Shown: piece by piece, positions 35,601 to 43,440 of the stretch | Position numbering within the stretch: position 1 is the stretch's first letter | How the letters are laid out: each line of letters begins with the position of its first letter | Assembly (NCBI RefSeq): GCF_001428625.1 | Contig: NZ_LMIE01000031.1 | Span: 446,711 to 510,710 of the forward strand | DNA: 64,000 nt | DNA from: Hydrogenophaga sp. Root209 | Lineage (GTDB): Bacteria; Pseudomonadota; Gammaproteobacteria; Burkholderiales; Burkholderiaceae_C | Direction of reading: 5' to 3' | The notes under the pieces: model-generated | What the model was told of the DNA's origin: nothing | What the model saw: the letters and a program-made list of their open reading frames with translations, nothing else | Databases searched by the model: none | Made by a program: the position numbers and the translations under genes

Positions 35601-36620
35601 TTACTTCGCAGCGCGCGCCTTGGCCACCGCCGCCTGCGTTTCCTTCCACAGGTCTTCACCCACGTTGGCCGCAATGCCGGTGTTCACGGCAGCCAGCTTC
35701 TCGCGCATGCGGTTGGCTTCGGCCGGCGACAGCTGGTTGATCTGCATGCCCTTGGCCTTGAGGTCGGCCAGCGCCTTGTCGGCCTCGGTGCGCGTGTCCT
35801 GGCGCTCGAAGTCGCGGCTCTTCCTGGCGGCGTCCAGCAGCACCTTGTGCTCGTCCTTGCTCAAGCCGTCCCAGTACTTCTTGCTCACCAGCACGATCCA
35901 GGGGCTGTAGACATGGTTGGTCACGGTCAGGTACTTCTGCACCTCGTAGAACTTGCTGGAGAGGATGGTGTTGTACGGGTTCTCCTGGCCATCGACCGTC
36001 TTGGTTTCCAGCGCGGTGAAGAGCTCGGAGAACGGCAGCGGCACGGCGTTGGCGCCCAGGGTCTTGAAGCTGTCGATGAACACGTTGTTCTGCATCACGC
36101 GCAGCTTGATGCCGTCCATGTCTTCGAGCTTGGTGACGGCGCGCTTGTTGTTGGTGAGGTTGCGGAAACCGTTCTCCCAGTACACGAGACCGACCAGGCC
36201 TTTTTCCTGCAGTTTGTCCATCACCTTCTGACCCACCGGGCCGTCGAGCACCACGTCGGCTTCCTTGGCGTTGTCGAACAGGAAAGGCGTGTCCCAGATT
36301 GCCATTTCCTTGGTGATGCCCACCAGTGTGGCGGTGGAGCCCACCATCATTTCCTGCGCGCCGCCAATGAGGGCCTGCTGCATCTGCACGTCCGAGCCGA
36401 GCGCCGCGGCGCCGATGGCACGGATCTTCATCTTGCCGCCCGAAGCCTTTTCGACTTCGTCGGCAAACACCTTGGTGGCGCGGCCCTGGTTGGAGATTTC
36501 GTTCAGGCCGTAGCCGAATCGGATGATGCGCGGCTTGATGTCTTGCGCGAGCGCAGCAAAAGGCGCGGCGAATGCTGCCGCGGCGGTGGCGGCAATGAGG
36601 GTGCGACGGAACAGGGTCAT
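35601..36620 (-). CDS. TRAP transporter substrate-binding protein (DctP family), gntK operon
   Basis: 339 residues. The signal peptide is TLIAATAAAAFAAPFAALAQ; DctP family features follow: RATKVFADEVEKASGGKMKI, DMDGIKLRVMQNNVFIDSFK with the conserved ligand-binding arginine, and NPYNTILSSKFYEVQKYLTV. It captures an organic acid in the periplasm. The genomic link to gluconokinase suggests a sugar acid such as gluconate rather than a C4-dicarboxylate. It is the last gene of gntK-dctQ-dctM-dctP, before a clear terminator. Confidence 0.9.
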   Translation of the reverse strand: MTLFRRTLIAATAAAAFAAPFAALAQDIKPRIIRFGYGLNEISNQGRATKVFADEVEKASGGKMKIRAIGAAALGSDVQMQQALIGGAQEMMVGSTATLVGITKEMAIWDTPFLFDNAKEADVVLDGPVGQKVMDKLQEKGLVGLVYWENGFRNLTNNKRAVTKLEDMDGIKLRVMQNNVFIDSFKTLGANAVPLPFSELFTALETKTVDGQENPYNTILSSKFYEVQKYLTVTNHVYSPWIVLVSKKYWDGLSKDEHKVLLDAARKSRDFERQDTRTEADKALADLKAKGMQINQLSPAEANRMREKLAAVNTGIAANVGEDLWKETQAAVAKARAAK

Positions 36621-36666
36621 GACAGTCTCCTTGGAGTGGGTGAAACGGATGGGCTGGGGTTGAGCG

Positions 36667-37959
36667 TCAACGCATCCACGCGACGGGCGCGGTGACGATC
36701 TGCGGGAACACGATGAACAGGGCGAGAACGAGGATGTACGTGAAGAGAAAGGGGTTCACGCCCTTGATGACCTGGTGCATGGGCAGGCGCCCCACACCGG
36801 CCACCACATTGAGCACGGTGCCCACGGGCGGTGTGACCAGGCCGATGGCGCCGTTGAGCACGAACATGAGACCGAAATACACCGGGTCGATGCCCGCCTT
36901 CACGGCGATGGGCAGCATCACCGGCGCGAAGATCAGGATGGTGGGTGTGAGGTCGAGCGCGGTTCCGATCAGCACCAGCACCACCATCATGGTGATCATC
37001 AGCACGCGGGGGTGCTCGACCAAGGGGCCCAGCCAGCCGGTGAGCGTGGATGGCAAATCGGCCAGCGTGATCATGTAGCTCGCCACCGCCGCGCCCGCGC
37101 ACAGGAACATCACCACCGAGGTGGTGCTCGCCGCGCGCACCAGCACGCCGTACACATCGGGCAGTCGCATCTCGCGATGCACGAAGAGTGCAATGACGAG
37201 CGCATAAGCGGCTGCCACCACGGCGGCCTCGGTGGGCGTGAACACGCCGCTCTTCATGCCGCCGATGATGATCACCGGCATGAGCAGCGCCCAGGCCGCG
37301 CGGGCAGTGAGGCGCAGGCGCTCGGCCATGGGCACCGGAGGCGAGCTGGTGAGCGTCATCTTGCGCAGCACCACACGCCACGCCAGCACCAGCGCAACGC
37401 CCATGATCAGCCCGGGCACGATGCCCGAGATGAACAGCGCCGAGATCGAGGTGTTGGTGGTCACGCCGTAGATCACGAAGGCCATGGACGGCGGGATGAT
37501 CGGGCCGATCACGCTGCCCGCGGCGATGAGGCCGGCGGACGAAGCGACGGGGTAGCCGTGCTTGCGCATCATGGGCAGCAAGATGGCCGACATGGCCGCC
37601 GCGTCGGCCAGCGCCGAACCCGACATGGCCGAGAGCAGCACCGCCGCGCCAATGGCCACATAACCGAGCCCGCCGCGCACGTGGCCGACCCAGGCCTGTG
37701 CCATGTCGATGATGCGTTTGCTGATGCCGCCGGAGTTCATGAGCTCACCCGCGAGGATGAAGAAGGGCACGGCCAGCAGCGGAAAGCTGTCGACGCCGGC
37801 CACCATGTTCTGGGCCAGCAGTTGCGTGTCCCAGAAATCCATCACCCAGGCCATGGCGGCCCCGGTGAGCAACAGGGCAAAAGCCATGTTCATGCCGATG
37901 CCCATGAGCACCACCATGCCGGCGATGAAGACCACGAAGGCCATTGCTTCAACGGTCAT
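36667..37959 (-). CDS. TRAP transporter large permease (DctM family), gntK operon
   Basis: 430 residues with about twelve membrane segments. DctM motifs: VPFFILAGELMNSGGISKRI, AVLLSAMSGSALADAAAMSA, GPIIPPSMAFVIYGV and the C-terminal NGAIGLVTPPVGTVLNVVAG. It forms the sodium-driven transport channel with DctQ. The stop of the dctQ-like gene (37964-37966) is four bases before ATG 37959; a GTG at 37962 is also possible. Confidence 0.92.
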   Translation of the reverse strand: MTVEAMAFVVFIAGMVVLMGIGMNMAFALLLTGAAMAWVMDFWDTQLLAQNMVAGVDSFPLLAVPFFILAGELMNSGGISKRIIDMAQAWVGHVRGGLGYVAIGAAVLLSAMSGSALADAAAMSAILLPMMRKHGYPVASSAGLIAAGSVIGPIIPPSMAFVIYGVTTNTSISALFISGIVPGLIMGVALVLAWRVVLRKMTLTSSPPVPMAERLRLTARAAWALLMPVIIIGGMKSGVFTPTEAAVVAAAYALVIALFVHREMRLPDVYGVLVRAASTTSVVMFLCAGAAVASYMITLADLPSTLTGWLGPLVEHPRVLMITMMVVLVLIGTALDLTPTILIFAPVMLPIAVKAGIDPVYFGLMFVLNGAIGLVTPPVGTVLNVVAGVGRLPMHQVIKGVNPFLFTYILVLALFIVFPQIVTAPVAWMR

Positions 37960-37963
37960 CACA

Positions 37964-38455
37964 TCACTCCATCTCGGCCTGATGGCCCAGGTCCAGCGGC
38001 GTGCGCTGAACGATCTCGATCAGCACCATGAGGCCGATGGCCATCGAACACAGCAGCGCGGGCAGTGGCAGCAGCGCCACCGGGTAGCCGAGCACCACCG
38101 AATGGCTGTCCATGCCCACCACCACCTGCTGCCAGGCGCCCCGACCCAGCAACACACAGGCCAGCAGCACCAGCAGGCGGATGACCAGCGTGGCGGTGGC
38201 GAAGAGCGCGGGCTTGTCGCGCAGCGCACCTACCAGACTGGTGAAGGCCATGTGCTGGCCCAGCGGGTAAGCGGCGGTGGCGCCCAGGAACACCATCCAC
38301 ACAAACAGCAGGCGCGAGAGCTCCTCGGTGGCGTTGACGCCGCTGTTGAACCCGTAGCGCAGCACCACGTTGCCAAACACGCAGACGACCATGCCGGCCA
38401 GGCACAGCGCGAGCAGGGCTTCGGCCCCGTGCTTCAAAAATGGGCCCGGTTTCAT
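37964..38455 (-). CDS. TRAP transporter small permease (DctQ family), gntK operon
   Basis: 163 residues with four membrane helices. The DctQ region VVLRYGFNSGVNATEELSRL followed by LLFVWMVFLGATAAYPLGQH is conserved. It pairs with DctM. Its ATG overlaps the gntK stop by four bases (38452-38455), so kinase and transporter subunit are translated together, which is the main evidence that the transporter carries a GntK substrate. Confidence 0.9.
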   Translation of the reverse strand: MKPGPFLKHGAEALLALCLAGMVVCVFGNVVLRYGFNSGVNATEELSRLLFVWMVFLGATAAYPLGQHMAFTSLVGALRDKPALFATATLVIRLLVLLACVLLGRGAWQQVVVGMDSHSVVLGYPVALLPLPALLCSMAIGLMVLIEIVQRTPLDLGHQAEME

Positions 38456-38991
38456 GAGCGGTTCTCCAGGATGGCGGTGGCCGGCGCGGCCTGAACCCAG
38501 CGCGCAACGGACGTGGCCAGTTGGTCCAATGGCTCGGTGGCGTCCAGATGCAGCACACCGGGTTCATGGCGCGGGTCTTCGAGCGCGGCGAACTGGCTGG
38601 CCACCAGGCTCACCGGAAACAGGTGCGCGGGGCGCGCGGCCACGCGTTCGCGCGCCTGCTCCTGCGTGAGGTCGAGAAACGCGAAGCGCAGGCCGGGCGC
38701 GGCGGCGCGCAAGCGGTCGCGGTAGCGCCGCTTGAGCGCCGAGCAGGTCAGCACCACACCTTGCGGGTGGGCCTGCAGCTGGGCGGCCAGGGTGTCGAGC
38801 CAGGCCGCGCGGTCCTCGTCGCTCAGCGGTGTGCCGCTGCGCATCTTGGCCACGTTGCTCTCAGAGTGGAAGTCGTCGCCTTCGAGCAGCGGCACGCCCA
38901 GGGACCCGGCGCACAACTGGCCCAGGCTGGATTTGCCGCAACCCGCCACGCCCATGACGACGAGGAAGGTGTTTTCGGGCCGGATGTTCAT
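38452..38991 (-). CDS. gntK: Gluconokinase
   Basis: 179 residues of the GntK/IdnK family. The P-loop is VVMGVAGCGKSSLGQLCAGS, followed by LLEGDDFHSESNVAKMRSGT, PLSDEDRAAWLDTLA, VLTCSALKRRYRDRLR and the tail ASQFAALEDPR. It phosphorylates gluconate to 6-phosphogluconate, which feeds Edd encoded nearby. ATG 38991 is directly preceded by an operator-like element (38993-39006). It is the first gene of a four-gene operon with the TRAP transporter. Confidence 0.95.
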   Translation of the reverse strand: MNIRPENTFLVVMGVAGCGKSSLGQLCAGSLGVPLLEGDDFHSESNVAKMRSGTPLSDEDRAAWLDTLAAQLQAHPQGVVLTCSALKRRYRDRLRAAAPGLRFAFLDLTQEQARERVAARPAHLFPVSLVASQFAALEDPRHEPGVLHLDATEPLDQLATSVARWVQAAPATAILENRS

Positions 38992-38992
38992 T

Positions 38993-39006
38993 TGGTAGCG
39001 CTATCC
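38993..39006. promoter_or_regulatory. LacI-family operator 1, next to gntK
   Basis: TGGTAGCGCTATCC, a near-palindrome centred on AGCGCT, the kind of CG-centred site LacI/GntR-type regulators use. It lies one base from the gntK start codon. A related copy lies at 39119-39132. Confidence 0.65.
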
Positions 39007-39118
39007 CGATGAATCAAAAAAATGGGCGAATTCCCTGTGTGGCATCGCTGCTCTTTCCGGTTGAATTCCCGGCTACCTGCGGCGCGATTCAGGGTAAATT
39101 CGGGTGACACAAGGCCAC

Positions 39119-39132
39119 GGACAGCGCTATCC
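39119..39132. promoter_or_regulatory. LacI-family operator 2, upstream of the regulator gene
   Basis: GGACAGCGCTATCC, a palindrome centred on AGCGCT and agreeing with operator 1 over AGCGCTATCC. The AGCGCT cores are 126 bp apart, about twelve helical turns. It lies 38 bases before the regulator start. Confidence 0.65.
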
Positions 39133-39170
39133 TAACGCCACACGATCCGCACCAAATACCGGGAAAACCC

Positions 39171-40196
39171 TTGGAACCGACCGAACGCAAGCGCCGCCAC
39201 AGCGGGCGCACCACCCTCAGCGACGTGGCGCAGGCCGCCGAAGTCAGCCCCATCACTGCGTCGCGCGCGCTGCGCGGCGAGCGGGGCGTGGCCGCCGATC
39301 TGGTGGAGCGCGTCAAGCGTGCCGCCGCGCAACTCGGCTATGTGCCCGACCCGGCCGCGCGCGCCCTCGCTTCGCAGCGCAGCACGCAGGTGCCGGTGCT
39401 CGTTCCCCTGCTGTCCAACGCCCTGTTTGTGGACGTGCTCGAAGCGGTGCACCGCACGCTGCTGCCCCACGGCTACCAGCCCATGATTGGCGTGACGCAC
39501 TACGAGCCGCAGGAAGAAGAACAACTGCTGCGCAGCTACCTCGCGCACCGCCCGGCCGGTCTGCTGCTCACGGGTTTTGACCGCACCGAAGCCGCGCGCC
39601 AGATGATCGCCACCAGCGGTGTGCCCTGTGTGTATTTGATGGAGCTCACGCAAGCGCCCAATGTGTATTGCGTGGGCTTCTCGCAGATCGAGGCCGGCCA
39701 TGCCATCACCGGGCACCTGGTGCAGCGCGGGCGCAAACGCATCGCCTTCGTGGCCGCCCAGCTCGACCCGCGCACCATGCAGCGCGCCGAGGGCTACCGC
39801 CGCTGCCTGCGCGAGCACGGCCTGTATGACGCGCGGCTTGAGTTGCTGAGCCCGCAGCCGTCGTCCATGCGTCTGGGTGGTGAACTGCTGGAGGATTTGC
39901 TGCGCGCCCGCCCCGAGGTGGACGCCGTGTTCTTCTGCAACGACGACCTGGCCCAGGGCGGCCTGCTCACCGCCCTGCGCCTGGGTGTGGACGTGCCGGG
40001 CCGCATCGCCGTGGCCGGCTTCAACGACCTCTCGGGCAGCGACCAGATGGTGCCGCCGCTGACCACGGTGCGCACACCACGCCGCGCGATGGGCGAGGCG
40101 AGTGCGCAGATGCTGCTGGGTTTGATGCGCGGAGAGGTGCCCGTGCGCAATTCGGTGGATCTGGGGTTCGAGATGATGGTGCGCGGGAGCAGCTGA
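39171..40196 (+). CDS. LacI family regulator of the gluconate/TRAP operon (GntR-like)
   Basis: 341 residues from TTG 39171, the only plausible start. The N-terminal helix-turn-helix is TTLSDVAQAAEVSPITASRA followed by LRGERGVAADLVERVKRAAA and LGYVPDPAARALAS. The effector domain has VDAVFFCNDDLAQGGLLTAL and GRIAVAGFNDLSGSDQMVPP. GntR-type members sense gluconate or 6-phosphogluconate. Divergent from gntK with two matching operators in the gap, it most likely represses both itself and the operon. Not the GntR winged-helix family, despite the similar name. Confidence 0.9.
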   Translation: MEPTERKRRHSGRTTLSDVAQAAEVSPITASRALRGERGVAADLVERVKRAAAQLGYVPDPAARALASQRSTQVPVLVPLLSNALFVDVLEAVHRTLLPHGYQPMIGVTHYEPQEEEQLLRSYLAHRPAGLLLTGFDRTEAARQMIATSGVPCVYLMELTQAPNVYCVGFSQIEAGHAITGHLVQRGRKRIAFVAAQLDPRTMQRAEGYRRCLREHGLYDARLELLSPQPSSMRLGGELLEDLLRARPEVDAVFFCNDDLAQGGLLTALRLGVDVPGRIAVAGFNDLSGSDQMVPPLTTVRTPRRAMGEASAQMLLGLMRGEVPVRNSVDLGFEMMVRGSS

Positions 40197-40203
40197 CCGG
40201 GCC

Positions 40204-40557
40204 TCACAAGGCCTTGCCATCAAACTGTTGCACCGGGATCGCGGCGAGGTCGATGTTCTCGATGCAACGCAGATTGACGGCGGCCACGGCATTGCCCTTG
40301 GGATCCGTGCCTTCGCCAAAAGCGTGGATGCCGCAGATGGCGCAGAACCGGTGCTTGATCACGTGTTTGTTGAACAGGTAGGTGCCTGCGGCAGCATCCG
40401 GCGTCTTCAGCTTGAGGCTCGCGCGCGGCACAAACCACAGCAGCGACGCCCTGCGTGAACAGATCGAACAGTTGCACGCCAGGCCACTGTCGATGGTGCC
40501 TTCGACTTCGAATGCGATGTTGCCGCAGTGGCAACTGCCGGTGTAGGTGGTGGTCAT
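40204..40557 (-). CDS. GFA/CENP-V family zinc protein
   Basis: 117 residues. The zinc-binding cysteine pattern is complete: GSCHCGNIAFEVEG, ACNCSICSRR and HRFCAICGIHAFGEG. The family was named after glutathione-dependent formaldehyde-activating enzyme, but most members, including this one, have no proven activity. It converges with the LacI gene with seven bases between stops and stands in front of the SRPBCC-ArsR pair without clear linkage. Confidence 0.88.
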   Translation of the reverse strand: MTTTYTGSCHCGNIAFEVEGTIDSGLACNCSICSRRASLLWFVPRASLKLKTPDAAAGTYLFNKHVIKHRFCAICGIHAFGEGTDPKGNAVAAVNLRCIENIDLAAIPVQQFDGKAL

Positions 40558-40672
40558 GGGTGTTGGCTCTCGGTGGGTTTGGAGGGAGATCCGACTCTAG
40601 TCAAACGGCCGTGCGACGGGGAGTAACAAGATCGTCGTGAAACGGTGGCGACAAGAGATCGGCGTTGCGCCG

Positions 40673-41233
40673 TCAGTCGCTGACCCGTTTCCGCGGCTCG
40701 AACGAGGTCCGAGCCATGCGCGCCGCATACTCGGCTTCCAGCCGCGTGTGCAGTTGCCAATACCGCGGCGGCTCGCGACCCTGAAGCTGCGCAACCAGCA
40801 AGGCGAGGTGCGCGTGCCAGCCCGCCGACACGCTGAGCACGTCGTCGCGACCCGGCAAACGCTGGTGGGTGATCACGAGCCGCACGCCGCCCGCGGTTTC
40901 AGACAATTCGTACCGGACCTCGCCCTGCCCGCCCCAGGTGTGGGCCAGCAGATGCGGCGGCTCGCACACGGTGACCTGACCCCGCAGCTCGGCGTGGTCG
41001 GCCATGTCCGCGTACTTCGCGGGTGCGGGGTCGTCGGGATGGGTCAGCTCGCTGTGGCGGAACGCCAGCGCCACCCGGCCCCCCACGCGCAGCTCCATCG
41101 TGCCGCCCGCGAACCACCGGGCGCGCTTGTCTTCCTCGGTGATCCAGGCCCACACCCGATCGATGGATCCGGGCAGCAGGCGCTCGATGCGCACGGTGTC
41201 GGGGGCGGTGAGCACGCCATAGTCGTCGTTCAT
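40673..41233 (-). CDS. SRPBCC (AHSA1-like) domain protein
   Basis: 186 residues. The AHSA1/START-like fold is indicated by IERLLPGSIDRVWAWITEED, ARWFAGGTMELRVGGRVALA and the C-terminal LVITHQRLPGRDDV with SVSAGWHAHLALLVAQLQGR. Such proteins form a hydrophobic pocket and are very often paired with an ArsR regulator in one operon; their substrate is rarely known. ATG 41233 overlaps the ArsR stop by four bases. An in-frame extension upstream lies inside the ArsR gene and is not used. Confidence 0.88.
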   Translation of the reverse strand: MNDDYGVLTAPDTVRIERLLPGSIDRVWAWITEEDKRARWFAGGTMELRVGGRVALAFRHSELTHPDDPAPAKYADMADHAELRGQVTVCEPPHLLAHTWGGQGEVRYELSETAGGVRLVITHQRLPGRDDVLSVSAGWHAHLALLVAQLQGREPPRYWQLHTRLEAEYAARMARTSFEPRKRVSD

Positions 41234-41607
41234 GGTTTTCTCCTTGGGTTGTGGGTGGGTCTGGACGGTTTGCGAGCCTTGTCCTCGGCCTTGAGCAAGG
41301 CCTCCAGCACATCGACGCGCTGCTGCCAGAACTGCTCGTAGTGGCGCATCCACTCCAGCCCCGCGTGCATCGGTGCCGCGTTCAACTGGCACAGGTGGGT
41401 TCGGCCGGTGATGCTGCGCTGGACCAGCCCCGCGCGCTCGAGCACCTGGATGTGCTTGGAAGCAGCGGCCAGCGACATGTCGAACGGCGCCGCGAGCTCG
41501 CCCACGGGCAACGGCTGCGCAGACAGGGTATGCAGCATCGCGCGCCGCGTCGGATCGGCCAGAGCATGAAACACGGCGTCGAGCTGGGCGGGTTTATATT
41601 CAATCAT
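41230..41607 (-). CDS. ArsR family transcriptional regulator
   Basis: 125 residues. The winged helix is VFHALADPTRRAMLHTLSAQ, PLPVGELAAPFDMSLAAASK and HIQVLERAGLVQRSITGRTH. No metal-binding CxC motif is present, so it is of the non-metal type that controls SRPBCC genes. It is translated from a predicted leaderless mRNA: the ATG lies seven bases after a TATATT -10 element and inside a 26-bp palindrome, the likely autorepression site. Confidence 0.9.
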   Translation of the reverse strand: MIEYKPAQLDAVFHALADPTRRAMLHTLSAQPLPVGELAAPFDMSLAAASKHIQVLERAGLVQRSITGRTHLCQLNAAPMHAGLEWMRHYEQFWQQRVDVLEALLKAEDKARKPSRPTHNPRRKP

Positions 41608-41620
41608 GTGGTTGAATATA
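41595..41620. promoter_or_regulatory. ArsR operator: 26-bp palindrome over the arsR start codon
   Basis: TATATTCAA (41595-41603) and TTGAATATA (41612-41620) are perfect 9-bp arms separated by eight bases. The arsR start codon (41605-41607) sits in the spacer and the -10 hexamer inside the right arm, so binding would block RNA polymerase directly. Such palindromes are typical of ArsR proteins. Confidence 0.8.
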
Positions 41621-41643
41621 TCGACGGCACATCCAACGGTCAA
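41615..41643 (-). promoter_or_regulatory. Sigma-70 promoter of the arsR-SRPBCC operon
   Basis: On the minus strand TTGACC (41638-41643), a 17-bp spacer and TATATT (41615-41620) make a near-consensus promoter. Only seven bases separate the -10 from the ATG, predicting a leaderless mRNA. Confidence 0.8.
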
Positions 41644-41711
41644 CCATTCAGTTGTACTTCGATGCAACTCGGGCTTTAAGCTCAAGGGCAACCCACCCCA
41701 CAGGAGACCCC

Positions 41712-41999
41712 ATGCCCGCCTACATCTACGGCAATGTTGAAATCACCGACCCCGCCCTCTACGAGGAATACCGCCGCGAGGTGCCTGCGCTGATCGCCGC
41801 CCACGGTGGGCGATACCTGGTGCGCGGCGGCGCGGTCAGCGTGCTCGAAGGCAGCGGCGTGCCGCACCGCCAGGTGATTCTGGAGTTCCCCGACATGGCG
41901 CACCTGCAGGCCTTCTACACCTCGCCCGAGTACCAGCGCCTGATCCAGATCCGCCAGCGCGCCTCCACCGGCACGCTGTTCGCCATCGAAGGCTACTGA
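41712..41999 (+). CDS. DUF1330 domain protein
   Basis: 95 residues, the usual length: MPAYIYGNVEITDPALYEEY, VPALIAAHGGRYLVRGGAVS, VLEFPDMAHLQAFYTSPEYQ (with ILEFPD in place), ending in FAIEGY. DUF1330 proteins are small ferredoxin-like folds related to dimeric alpha-beta barrels; their role is unknown. CAGGAGA precedes ATG 41712. It is divergent from arsR and its last seven bases overlap the end of creD on the other strand. Confidence 0.9.
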   Translation: MPAYIYGNVEITDPALYEEYRREVPALIAAHGGRYLVRGGAVSVLEGSGVPHRQVILEFPDMAHLQAFYTSPEYQRLIQIRQRASTGTLFAIEGY

Positions 42000-43357
42000 G
42001 GCTGCTGCCGGGTAGTCTGCGGCGCTGTGCCCATCACGCTGTACCAGTCCACCTTGCGGGTGACCACCATGATGGCCGCGAGCACGCCGAAGAGCAGCAG
42101 CGAACCCATCATCAAGGCGTTGTCCTCCGAGACCAGGATGCCGTAGAGCACGCCGTACAGCGCCACCAGCATGGCGCTCATGCCCAGAGCGGGCCGCCAG
42201 CCACCCAGCACATGACGCAGGTAGTGCGTCAGCAGGCCAATGCAGGCCGCACTCGCCAGCCCATACGCCCAGGCGAAATCGAGGTGCTCGGAGAGCGATA
42301 GCAGCAACAGGAAGAACAGCACCAGCGCCGCGCCGATCATGAGGTACTGCATGGGGTGGATGCGCCAGCGCTTGACCATCTCCAGCACGAAGAACGCGGC
42401 GAAGGTGAGCACGATGAACATCAGCGCGTACTTGGTGGCGCGCTCGGTCAGGCGGTACACGTCCACCGGGTTGTCCAGCGCCACGGAGAAGCTGTCGGGT
42501 GCGGAGCGCCGCTCGCCCTGCTGCACAAACTGCTGCTGCGCCTGGGTCGACAGCGAAGGCACGCTCCAGGTGGCGTCAAACCCCTGGTCGCTCACGTTGC
42601 GTGTGCGCGGCAAGAAGTCCCCGCCGAAATTGGGATGAGGCCAGCTGGATCGCAGGCTCACGCTGTTCTCGTCGGCCAGCGGCACCCAGCCGATGCGGCC
42701 GGTGCCGGCGAGCTCCACGTTGAGGGCGAAGTCGAATGCGGCGCCGGGCTTGAGCAGCGCCACATTCACCGAAGCGGCCAGGGGCAGCGGCAGTTTCTGC
42801 GCCGCGGGTGATGGCGCCATGGTCAAGGCTTGGCCCGCCACCGTGAGCTGGGGTGCGCTGAGCAGGCCGCGCAGATCGCTCACGCCCAGGATCATGCGCG
42901 GTTGCCCGAGGGTGATCTGGCCGTTCTTCTCCAACGGCTCCACACCGCTCCACACGAAGCGCCCGGTGCTCTGGTGGGTGCTGGTGTAGACCGTGACCGG
43001 GAAGATGCCGCGCCAGCGGGTTTGTGTCTCCAGCTGGCTGCGCGTGTCCAGGCGGGTGGGAAACCGCAAGGCCACGTGGGCCTGCGTGACCCGCTCCTCG
43101 CGCGTCTCGCCGCGCCCACCCTCCACCGGCACGGTGCGCGTGAACGTCTCTGTATAGGGCACGTACAGCACCGGACCGGTGACGATCTGGGCACCAGCGT
43201 GGGCACGCGCCACCGCGGTGGCGGCCTCGGCGCGGTAGGCGCTGCGCTCCTGGATCGTGTCGAACACCATCAACAACGGGATCGACAGCAACAGCATCAA
43301 GGAGAAGATCACGAGCAACTTGCTCAGCAACGGGTATTTGTTCAAGGCGGGCTCCAT
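41993..43357 (-). CDS. creD: Inner membrane protein CreD
   Basis: 454 residues. An N-terminal membrane anchor (LLVIFSLMLLLSIPLLMVFD), then a large periplasmic domain with YVPYTETFTRTVPVEGGRGE and VSDQGFDATWSVPSLSTQAQ, and several C-terminal helices (MLVALYGVLYGILVSEDNAL). CreD is the major target of CreBC and is linked to envelope integrity and beta-lactam response. It follows creC after 83 bp, in which TTCACATTCAC (minus strand, 43425-43435) recalls but does not match the spaced TTCAC tandem of known CreB sites. Confidence 0.92.
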   Translation of the reverse strand: MEPALNKYPLLSKLLVIFSLMLLLSIPLLMVFDTIQERSAYRAEAATAVARAHAGAQIVTGPVLYVPYTETFTRTVPVEGGRGETREERVTQAHVALRFPTRLDTRSQLETQTRWRGIFPVTVYTSTHQSTGRFVWSGVEPLEKNGQITLGQPRMILGVSDLRGLLSAPQLTVAGQALTMAPSPAAQKLPLPLAASVNVALLKPGAAFDFALNVELAGTGRIGWVPLADENSVSLRSSWPHPNFGGDFLPRTRNVSDQGFDATWSVPSLSTQAQQQFVQQGERRSAPDSFSVALDNPVDVYRLTERATKYALMFIVLTFAAFFVLEMVKRWRIHPMQYLMIGAALVLFFLLLLSLSEHLDFAWAYGLASAACIGLLTHYLRHVLGGWRPALGMSAMLVALYGVLYGILVSEDNALMMGSLLLFGVLAAIMVVTRKVDWYSVMGTAPQTTRQQPQ

Positions 43358-43440
43358 GGTGGGGACCGCGCCAGTCTCTCAAGCGGGTGTGCAGCGGCCG
43401 TGCAGTGCCACGGCGTTTTGTGCAGTGAATGTGAAACGGC

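Noticed and set aside
39171-40196. Assigning the LacI gene as gntR by name
   Set aside because: The gene neighbourhood supports a gluconate role, but the effector is not shown by sequence, so no symbol is given.
43425-43435. TTCAC tandem (minus strand) as a CreB binding site upstream of creD
   Set aside because: The repeats are one base apart, whereas the known site is TTCAC-N6-TTCAC.
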